Source of the DNA: Alistipes sp. CAG:435
Lineage (GTDB): Bacteria > Bacteroidota > Bacteroidia > Bacteroidales > UBA932
Length of the DNA stretch: 5,362 nt
Assembly: GCA_000433355.1 (NCBI GenBank)
Contig: FR893128.1
Coordinates: forward strand, 1-5,362
Reading direction: 5' to 3'
Shown one piece after another: positions 1 through 5,239 of the stretch. The notes under the pieces are model-generated. The model saw nothing but the letters and a program-made list of their open reading frames with translations. It was not told where the DNA came from and made no database searches. The position numbers and the translations under genes were made by a program. Positions within the stretch are counted from its first letter, which is position 1. Each line of letters opens with the position of its first letter.

Positions 1-70
1 AAGAGAGCCCCCAAAATGAAGCAGGTTATTTTTTAACATTTACTTATCTTAAGAAAAACAGAAGAAATTT

Positions 71-102
71 CAGATTCGTTCCAGATTTTATTTGTAATTT
101 CG
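71..102 (+). promoter_or_regulatory. Putative autoregulated promoter of the response regulator gene (paired CAGA boxes plus -7 element)
   Basis: Two CAGA boxes start at 71 and 82, an 11-bp period as expected for one helical turn between OmpR-type half-sites, within CAGATTC and TCCAGA. TAATTTCG follows at 95-102, 13 bp after the start of the second box. It matches the Bacteroidota -7 consensus TAnnTTTG with one mismatch. No TTTG-type -33 element is visible at the usual distance; the CAGA pair lies in that place, which fits an activator-dependent promoter. The same layout recurs at 2287-2318 with 23 of 32 positions identical and identical spacing. That the adjacent regulator binds here is inference. 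Confidence 0.6.
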
Positions 103-145
103 TCGAGTCGTGAGAAACGGAAACGATGATGAACCGTAAGGGTTT

Positions 146-229
146 GCATTGACAACGGCGAGGGTAAGCTCGTGTCTTTCAGAGCATTGACAATTATTGA
201 AAAGACATGCGGCCCTCAGGACATTGACA
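146..229 (+). repeat. Three spaced copies of RCATTGACA in the leader of the response regulator gene
   Basis: RCATTGACA occurs at 146-154, 184-192 and 221-229, with starts 38 and 37 bp apart, between the putative promoter and the regulator start codon. The same 8-mer core CATTGACA is found again inside the regulator gene (451, 676), the kinase gene (2044 and 2050, overlapping) and on the minus strand at 4134-4141. If transcription starts just after 102, these copies lie in an unusually long leader of about 130 nt. No function is known to me for this motif; it could be a protein-binding site, a genome-wide oriented motif or chance enriched by codon choice. Confidence 0.5.
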
Positions 230-236
230 TGGAACT

Positions 237-917
237 ATGAAGATACTGGTAATAGAAGACGAGCGCTCTTTGCAGGAATTGATTGCGAGAGCATTGCTGA
301 AGGAGCATTATGTCGTGGAAGTGGCTTCGACATACGGTGAGGCGTGGGAAAAGCTGTCGTTGTTCTCATATGACTGCATCCTGCTGGACATCATGCTTCC
401 GGACGGAAACGGGCTCGACCTGCTGAAGGCCTTCAGGGAAGAAGGAAAAGCATTGACAGTGATCATACTTTCAGCCCGCAACTCATTGGAAGACAAGATT
501 ATCGGACTGGAAGAGGGCGCGGACGACTACCTCCCGAAGCCATTCCACACGGCAGAACTTCTGGCCAGAATCAAGAGCGTGACCAGAAGGAGCAACGGAA
601 GCGGACGCAACGGAATAGTCTATGGCAATGTCAAACTCAACCCGGACAGCCGCACAGTGGAAGTCTGCGGAAAAGCATTGACATTGGTGAAGAAAGAATA
701 CGACATACTTCACTATTTCCTGCTCAGGCCGGGGCACATGGTAGATAAATCAGTATTGGCAGAAGCCGTGTGGGGCGACGACATATATCTGGCGGACAAT
801 TTCGACTTCATCTATTCGCAGGTCAAGAATCTGCGCAAAAAACTGGAAGAAGCCGGCGCCGATATAGAAATCAAGTCAGTTTACGGATTCGGATACAAAC
901 TCGTCACTAAGGAATAA
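237..917 (+). CDS. OmpR/PhoB-family response regulator transcription factor
   Basis: A 226-residue cytoplasmic DNA-binding regulator, of normal length for the family. The receiver domain (about 1-118) has the acidic pocket E7-D8, the phospho-acceptor D51 in LLDIMLPDGNG, the switch Ser79 in LSAR, and K101 in the LPKPF motif. After a short Ser/Gly/Asn linker (about 117-126), a winged-helix effector domain (about 127-224) ends with the typical wing YGFGYKL. The ATG at 237 is chosen because the upstream ATG at 229 stops after three codons and MKILVIEDE is a canonical regulator start. The kinase gene follows 69 bp downstream with no terminator seen between, so they probably form one unit and one phosphorelay. 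The composite promoter at 71-102, shared with 2287-2318, suggests autoregulation. Target genes beyond this locus cannot be told. General style resembles Bacteroides regulators such as RprY, but I do not assign a symbol. Confidence 0.95.
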   Translation: MKILVIEDERSLQELIARALLKEHYVVEVASTYGEAWEKLSLFSYDCILLDIMLPDGNGLDLLKAFREEGKALTVIILSARNSLEDKIIGLEEGADDYLPKPFHTAELLARIKSVTRRSNGSGRNGIVYGNVKLNPDSRTVEVCGKALTLVKKEYDILHYFLLRPGHMVDKSVLAEAVWGDDIYLADNFDFIYSQVKNLRKKLEEAGADIEIKSVYGFGYKLVTKE

Positions 918-986
918 GGGACAGACTCGTCTATAAACGACACAATCTCAATTTGAGCACGTGAGGCAAAAACCCGTCACCAAAGA

Positions 987-2258
987 ATGAAACTGATCCA
1001 CAATATCGCTGTACGCCTGTCTATGGCATTGCTCCCGGTCATCGCGCTCTGGGCGATGGTCTTTTACTTCGTCATCGTGGATGAGATCAATGACGAGGCC
1101 GACGACCTGCTTGAAAGTTACGCTGAACAGCTGATGGTCAAGAAGTTGTCCGGGAAGAAGCTGCCGGTTGCCAACATCATGACAGACGGGCATTACAGCA
1201 TTTCCGAAGTTGCGGAGAGTTATGCGAATTCACATACCGGGATGGAGTACTACGATGCAGACTTCTACATTCAGGAGACAGACGAACAAGAACCTGCACG
1301 ATTTCTCAAGACGATATTCAGAGACCGTGAAGGAAGATGTTTTGAACTCATTGTCGCTACACCAACAATCGAAAAAGATGACCTGATAAAAACCATCCTC
1401 TGGTGGATACTCGCATTGTATCTCATTCTGTTGCTGACAGTTATAGTGACCACTCTCGTCGTGTTCCAGAAAAGCATGCGGCCGCTATACATGATTCTCG
1501 ACTGGCTCAATGCCTACACACCCGGAAATTCACACGGCAGATTGTCAATAAACTCGGACATCCGGGAATTCCGTCAGCTGGAGAAAGCCGCCACAGATGC
1601 GACTGACCGCTCCGACAGAGCCTTCGAAAAGCAGAAACAGTTCATAGGCAATGCTTCACACGAGCTTCAGACACCGCTTGCCGTGCTTGGAGGAAGGATC
1701 GACTGGATGCTGGACAATGACACATTGGGAGAAGAAAGCGTCGGCGAACTCGTGCAGATGAAACGCGAACTCGGACATATCGTGCGACTCAACAAGACAC
1801 TTCTCCTGCTCACGAAAATCGACAACGGACAGTTCCCTGACGTGACTGACATAGACCTTTCAGCCATGGTGCTGTCCCAGAAAGAACTGTATGGGGAAAT
1901 CTTCAGCAGCAAGCAGATAACCTGTTCAGCACAAATACCGGACTCCCCTGTCACGATAAAGATGAACGAGACGCTCGCCACGATTTTAGTGACCAACATC
2001 ATCAAAAACGCATTTGTGCACAGCCCTGAGGACGGCAAGGTCACATTGACATTGACAGAAAACGAACTCGTGGTCGAGAACAGCGGGGACTCGCCTCTGG
2101 ACAGCAGCCGGATTTTTGAGAGATTCTACCAGGGCTCGAAAAAAGAGGGCTCTACCGGACTGGGGCTGGCACTTGCCAAAACCATTGCAGACAGATGCGG
2201 AATGCTACTCACCTATTCTTATGTGGACGGAATGCACCGTTTCAGCGTAAAATTCTGA
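987..2258 (+). CDS. Two-transmembrane sensor histidine kinase
   Basis: A 423-residue inner-membrane kinase, the likely partner of the regulator just upstream. The first membrane segment spans about residues 11-32, a periplasmic sensing region of about 100 residues follows (33-134), and the second membrane segment spans about 135-160. A linker leads to a HisKA dimerisation domain with H-box FIGNASHELQTP, placing the phospho-acceptor at His225. The HATPase domain (about 325-423) has an N-box with N337 and N341, an F-box IFERFYQG (375-382), and a G2 box STGLGLALA (389-397). The G1 box reads VENSGDSP, so the usual Asp is Asn365 and the second Gly is Ser369; I believe this variant is common in related Bacteroidota kinases, but it is a departure from the textbook motif. 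The periplasmic region has no recognised domain, so the signal is unknown. Its stop codon sits in a 10-bp inverted repeat, and 82 bp separate it from the PepSY-like gene. Confidence 0.95.
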   Translation: MKLIHNIAVRLSMALLPVIALWAMVFYFVIVDEINDEADDLLESYAEQLMVKKLSGKKLPVANIMTDGHYSISEVAESYANSHTGMEYYDADFYIQETDEQEPARFLKTIFRDREGRCFELIVATPTIEKDDLIKTILWWILALYLILLLTVIVTTLVVFQKSMRPLYMILDWLNAYTPGNSHGRLSINSDIREFRQLEKAATDATDRSDRAFEKQKQFIGNASHELQTPLAVLGGRIDWMLDNDTLGEESVGELVQMKRELGHIVRLNKTLLLLTKIDNGQFPDVTDIDLSAMVLSQKELYGEIFSSKQITCSAQIPDSPVTIKMNETLATILVTNIIKNAFVHSPEDGKVTLTLTENELVVENSGDSPLDSSRIFERFYQGSKKEGSTGLGLALAKTIADRCGMLLTYSYVDGMHRFSVKF

Positions 2259-2274
2259 AAAAAGTTCAGAATTT
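2250..2274. repeat. 10-bp inverted repeat over the kinase stop codon
   Basis: AAATTCTGAA (2250-2259) and TTCAGAATTT (2265-2274) are perfect reverse complements with a 5-nt spacer. The left arm contains the TGA stop of the kinase gene. The right arm holds a CAGAATT that matches the second box of the downstream operator (CAGAATT at 2298-2304). No T-run follows, so a classical intrinsic terminator is unlikely. It may be an additional upstream binding site for the regulator, arranged as a palindrome, or a weak RNA hairpin. Confidence 0.5.
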
Positions 2275-2286
2275 CCGTGCCGATTA

Positions 2287-2318
2287 CAGATTCACTCCAG
2301 AATTGTACAATAATTTCG
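2287..2318 (+). promoter_or_regulatory. Putative regulator-dependent promoter of the PepSY-like genes
   Basis: CAGA boxes start at 2287 and 2298, again 11 bp apart, in CAGATTC and TCCAGA, and TAATTTCG lies at 2311-2318, 13 bp after the start of the second box. Spacing is identical to the element at 71-102 upstream of the response regulator, and both are preceded by ATT. Identity is concentrated in the boxes and the -7-like element, while six consecutive bases between them all differ, which is the pattern expected of conserved functional sites. The transcript would start only about 16 nt before the ATG at 2341. A further CAGA at 2267, in the inverted repeat, lies 20 bp upstream of the first box. 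Confidence 0.65.
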
Positions 2319-2340
2319 CAATACAAAGAAGGACAATGTT

Positions 2341-2793
2341 ATGTTTAAGAAGATCATTTTAGTAATCATTTCGCTCGCGGCAGCAGGAACATTGGGCTAT
2401 TTCCTGTCAAACCTCGTGCACGACAAGGCGACAAGCCCGGAATCACTTCCGGAAAACGTATTGAGCTTCATCACCGAGCACTTTCAAGGTGAAAAAATAG
2501 CATTTGCCAAAGAAGACAGAGACTTGCTGAAAATTTCCTACGAAATCGTGCTCACGGACGGGACCAAACTGGAATTCCGTCGCAACGGAGAATGGAAGGA
2601 AATCAACCGTCACCGCAACAGCATCCCCGACGGCATAATTCCGCAGGCAGCAGCCGACAAGGTCAATGAACTGTATCCCGACTCGTTCATCACCAAGGCC
2701 GAGTATGACGACGGAGAACTTGAGCTGAAACTGGACAATGGCTTCGAACTGAAATTCGACAAGAACTTCAATCTTGCAGGACTCGACCGATAG
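2341..2793 (+). CDS. Membrane-anchored or secreted PepSY-like (DUF2874-type) protein
   Basis: A 150-residue envelope protein. Residues 4-24 form a single hydrophobic segment after MFKK, acting as a signal peptide or an N-terminal anchor; there is no lipobox cysteine. The rest is soluble and carries two similar halves typical of PepSY-like proteins of Bacteroidota: SLPENVLSFI (35-44) leading to strands around YEIVLTDGTKLEF and a GEW turn (83-85), then SIPDGIIPQAA (94-104) leading to GELELKLDNGFELKFD (125-140). An AAGAAGGA purine tract at 2326-2333 lies 7 bp before the ATG and supports this start. It has its own putative promoter and is followed after 50 bp by a second PepSY-like gene, probably co-transcribed. 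Family members are thought to be periplasmic binding modules without catalysis. A role in modulating the neighbouring kinase is inference from gene order and the shared promoter element. Confidence 0.82.
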   Translation: MFKKIILVIISLAAAGTLGYFLSNLVHDKATSPESLPENVLSFITEHFQGEKIAFAKEDRDLLKISYEIVLTDGTKLEFRRNGEWKEINRHRNSIPDGIIPQAAADKVNELYPDSFITKAEYDDGELELKLDNGFELKFDKNFNLAGLDR

Positions 2794-2843
2794 CCCGGAT
2801 AATCAGAGATAAAAAAAAATACAAATCAATAAATTAAAGTACA

Positions 2844-3707
2844 ATGAAAAATTTATTTATTACAGCAATGTGCATCTGCCTGATGACACTTGCAGGCTGC
2901 AATAAAGCTTCGGCTGACAGCCAGATAAACGAAAAAGCGAAAGCAGAATTGGCAGAACGCTATCCGGATGCAGTCAATGTAAAATGGACATCCAAGAACG
3001 GCTACGACGTGGCGAAATTCAACAGAGTCGCTACACGTTCAGCCAACGCAGGATATGACTTCTCCGTATGGTTCAACCGCTCAGGACAGTGGTGCATGAC
3101 CGAAAGTGAGATTTCGTACAATGAACTTCCGGAGGCCGTAAAGACAGCTTTCCAGGCAAGTGAATATGCTGACTGGAAAGTGGATGACATCGACAAGCTC
3201 GAGAGAAACGGCATGGAGACCTTCTATGTCATCGAGGTCGAGACACGTTCCGGCAATATCGAAAAGGAAGCGGACCTGTATTATTCTGAAGAAGGAGCCC
3301 TCATCAAGACAGTGGTGGACATCGATTCAGACTACGACTACGAGGACTATCTCCCGACAGACATCCAGTCCGAACTCGAGAAATTCATCGGACAGAAATA
3401 CCCTGGAGCAGCAATCATAGATACAGAATATGATGACGGTGAAATCGAAGTCGAGATTGTACACGAAAGACGCGGCAAGGATGTGTATTTCAGCAAGGAC
3501 CACAACTGGCTCCGCACAGAGTGGGATGTACGTAAAAACGAACTTCCGGCAGCCGTTCTGACCCAGATCAGCACATCTTATCCATCTTGGAAAATCGATG
3601 ACGCCGAATACGTGGAGACCCCATCAGGAGACTGGTTCAAGATAGAACTTGAAAAAGGGGACTCGGAAGTCAAAATCAAAATTACAGCTGCCGGAGTTAT
3701 TTTATAA
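2844..3707 (+). CDS. PepSY-like lipoprotein with duplicated two-part unit
   Basis: A 287-residue predicted lipoprotein. The signal peptide ends in a lipobox LAGC with the lipidated Cys at position 19. The mature part repeats a two-part PepSY-like unit twice: part A at about 28-92 (AELAERYPDA, a GQW turn at 81-83) and part B at about 94-157 (ELPEAVKTAF, WKVDDIDKLE); then part A' at about 169-231 (ELEKFIGQKYPGA, a NW turn at 221-222) and part B' at about 233-287 (ELPAAVLTQI, WKIDDAEYVE). Alignment of B with B' by eye (ELP, W-K-x-DD) indicates internal duplication. The protein is acidic, with an Asp/Tyr-rich linker at 159-169 that might bind cations, though this is speculative. An A-rich stretch precedes the ATG, usual for this phylum. 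It ends 7 bp from a convergent remnant with no visible terminator. A function is not established; an envelope ligand-binding or kinase-modulating role is inferred from context. Confidence 0.85.
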   Translation: MKNLFITAMCICLMTLAGCNKASADSQINEKAKAELAERYPDAVNVKWTSKNGYDVAKFNRVATRSANAGYDFSVWFNRSGQWCMTESEISYNELPEAVKTAFQASEYADWKVDDIDKLERNGMETFYVIEVETRSGNIEKEADLYYSEEGALIKTVVDIDSDYDYEDYLPTDIQSELEKFIGQKYPGAAIIDTEYDDGEIEVEIVHERRGKDVYFSKDHNWLRTEWDVRKNELPAAVLTQISTSYPSWKIDDAEYVETPSGDWFKIELEKGDSEVKIKITAAGVIL

Positions 3708-3714
3708 GCGAAGG

Positions 3715-4197
3715 CTATTCAAATGCCCAATGCCCGATGTCAGTGCGGTGGAAGAGGTTATCGCAATCCACCTTGGACACAGCCTCAATAGCCTTGCCAT
3801 GAGCTGACTTGAGATCAGGGGCAGAAGCAAGAACCATCAGTACACGGCCGCCATTTGTCACCAACGAATGGCCGGCCTTGTCGTATGACTCGTGGCCTTC
3901 TCCCAGTTTCTTGAGCGTGGTACCCATATGATAAACCTTGACGGAAGGGTCACTCAGCACCGCATCCGAGAAGTTCATCCGTGGGCGAACCTTGTAGAGT
4001 TCCTTGTTCACGTTGGAAAGCTCGCCGCAAATCGTGGAAACCGCCATTGACTCGCCCGTGAACCCTGTCTCCGTGTCCATCCACCAGAACGAGAGGAGAT
4101 ACTTCTGACCGGGGACCGGAGCAAAGCCGATCCTGTCAATGTAGGCCTCCGTGATGTCCGCATCTCCCCAGTCCGAGTAGAATGCAGGTAAAAGCAA
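3715..4197 (-). pseudogene. 3' remnant of a gene with a PurD-like (GAR synthetase) C-terminal domain
   Basis: The reading frame ends at 3715 with TAG and is open to a TGA at 4234-4236, but has no credible start: the first available codon is TTG at 4195-4197, inside the opposing antitoxin-like ORF. The last 75 residues carry PurD C-domain hallmarks: VKVYHMGTTLK, VTNGGRVLMV, spaced Ala/Leu heptads, and DNLFHRTDIGHWAF. Full PurD is about 420 residues and needs an upstream ATP-grasp domain, which is absent, so this cannot be an active ligase. The preceding 85 residues (including LLSFWWMD) have coding-like codon use but I do not recognise them as canonical PurD; the source may be a divergent homologue or a fused gene. 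The frame has no internal stops, so truncation seems recent or the fragment is tolerated. The break at about 4182 coincides with the toxin-antitoxin remnant, suggesting that insertion or recombination removed the 5' part. Confidence 0.6.
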
Positions 4198-4337
4198 TCC
4201 CGACGTTAAGAGGTTCAGCAGCTGAACGCTTCGTCAAGATGTCCGAAGAAAACCTTCGCAGACGTGCCTCTGTTGATTTTTCTAAGGAGGCAGCCAATTC
4301 TTATGCAATTTTGAAAAAGAAAGAGGGGAATAAGTAA
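4182..4337 (+). CDS. Small antitoxin-like protein upstream of a broken GNAT toxin gene
   Basis: A 51-residue intact ORF starting MQVKAIPTLRGSAAERFVKM and ending in a lysine-rich tail, KKKEGNK. From memory it resembles the short proteins (style 'M-x-VKAIPTL...A-x-RFV...DFSK') that precede GNAT acetyltransferases in many Bacteroidota genomes; this is family recall, not a search result. The stop at 4335-4337 lies 3 bp before the GTG that begins the GNAT reading frame, and both are in the same frame, the tight coupling expected of a type II toxin-antitoxin pair. The first 16 bp overlap the antisense end of the PurD-like remnant, and no promoter is visible upstream, so expression is doubtful. With the partner gene disrupted it is likely an orphan. 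The antitoxin role is inference from position and size. Confidence 0.6.
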   Translation: MQVKAIPTLRGSAAERFVKMSEENLRRRASVDFSKEAANSYAILKKKEGNK

Positions 4338-4340
4338 ATC

Positions 4341-4992
4341 GTGGGGTATCTATTGGACAACTGCCGTTTCGGCAGATTAACATCAGAAATCATTAATCAA
4401 TGTCAGCCGTATACTTGCAGTAAAAACGCTGACATTGATTCGTTTTTTTCACGACCATACATAGGACAATTATCGTGATTATATGCTGGAGATGATGGGA
4501 ACAACCCATTGCTTCTTTACAGACGAAAAAGATAATACGACACAACCGAAAATGGTTTGTGCTTTCTCATTGTCAAATTCATCGTTACGCACTGATATTT
4601 TACCTCAAAATAGGCGTAATCGTCTAAACCGTTCGATTCCAAACGCCAAACGTCGCTTTCAGTACCCTGCGATATTGATTGGCGAATTATGTGTGTTTGA
4701 TGGCTTTGGACATAAGACTTTCGGCTACAATATCGCGGACGAAATGATGAACCTCATCAAGACGATAGCCATTGATCCGGACAACAATACCTCAAGCAGA
4801 TATTTGATAGTCGATGCGCTGAATAGTCCGGAGGTTATTGAGTATTACTAGAGAAATGGCTTTGAGTTCCTGTTCGCTTCTGACGAAGAGGAACTTGAAC
4901 ATTTGAGAAGTGGGCATAGAAGTGATGTGCAGAACTGTAGGACAAGATTGATGTTTTTCGATTTAGTTGTCCTCAATCAGCAGATGCACTAA
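4341..4992 (+). pseudogene. Disrupted GNAT-family N-acetyltransferase (probable toxin of a toxin-antitoxin pair)
   Basis: Joining two frames gives a protein of about 216 residues. The first frame, from GTG at 4341, encodes GYLLDNCRFGRLTSEIINQC and continues to DIDSFF, then hits TGA at 4476-4478. Dropping one T from the T7 run at 4443-4449 moves the reading to the second frame, which continues NYRDYMLEMMGTTHCF, then CAFSLSNSSLRTD, RYLIVDALNSPEVIEYY, and after a stop RNGFEFLF and TRLMFFDLVVL, ending TAA at 4990-4992. In that frame two TAG codons interrupt: 4462-4464 and 4849-4851. At the second, the family expects a charged residue before RNGF, so GAG to TAG explains it. The acetyl-CoA loop is recognisable around FGYNIADEM. 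TAG serves as a normal stop elsewhere in the window (2791-2793), so recoding is unlikely. The gene lies directly after the antitoxin-like ORF. The pieces are easily aligned to the family, so decay is probably recent. Confidence 0.75.
4395..4440. repeat. Perfect 13-bp inverted repeat inside the broken GNAT gene
   Basis: AATCAATGTCAGC at 4395-4407 and its exact reverse complement GCTGACATTGATT at 4428-4440 are separated by 20 bp. The core ATCAATGTCA appears a third time at 5075-5084. The repeat lies in the N-terminal coding part of the GNAT frame (residues INQC to DID), just before the T7 frameshift run. It could form a hairpin that favours slippage, be a protein-binding palindrome, or be coincidence of coding. 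No T-run follows directly enough to call it a terminator, although the T7 starts 3 bp after the right arm. Confidence 0.6.
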
Positions 4993-5239
4993 TCACTGTT
5001 GATAGTGCGTGATACTGCGACCGGTATCCAGTATTCGAGTCTATCAGCAGGTATCGCAAATGCAGTTGGAACACATCAATGTCAATATTTTCGGACTTTC
5101 AGCACTTTTTCTGAGGATTATTTCCGTGGGTTATGTTGTCTCGTCTGGCTTGCCGGAGTCTTGGACGTTTATCCAACGGCTTTATATTCAGTTATATTCC
5201 TGATTTTTGGCGACCTGATCCGTGGCGTTGATATATTCA
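4993..5239. other. Region without a supportable gene
   Basis: This stretch lies between the GNAT pseudogene and the minus-strand partial ORF. Open frames exist on the + strand (one from a TTG at 4999, another from a GTG at 5009), but they overlap each other in different frames, are hydrophobic without family motifs, and lack start signals. Minus-strand frames are broken by several stops. It may be decayed coding sequence or the downstream region of the right-hand gene. I see no tRNA, terminator or insertion-sequence end in it. Confidence 0.4.

Noticed and set aside
1..36. Open + strand codons ending in TAA at 34-36, possibly the end of an upstream gene
   Set aside because: Only 11 codons, too short to recognise; the T-run that follows has no stem for a terminator.
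126..152. Eight-codon ORF in the regulator leader
   Set aside because: Such short ORFs arise by chance and it has no ribosome-binding site or attenuator-like codon run; mentioned only as part of the leader.
950..962. CTCAA-T-TTGAG palindrome between the regulator and kinase genes
   Set aside because: Arms of only 5 bp, without a T-run; compatible with chance and not a supported terminator or operator.
308..2044. Several minus-strand and out-of-frame ORFs across the regulator and kinase genes
   Set aside because: They lie antisense to or in shifted frames of clearly coding genes and show no domain motifs.
4483..4851. Stand-alone 122-residue gene starting at ATG 4483
   Set aside because: It is the middle of the GNAT frame: family-like sequence continues upstream in another frame and downstream past the TAG, so it is better described as part of the pseudogene.
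4462..4851. TAG recoding as an explanation for the two in-frame stops in the GNAT gene
   Set aside because: TAG ends the PepSY-like gene at 2791-2793 and the PurD-like remnant at 3715-3717, and a frameshift is also needed, so decay is simpler.
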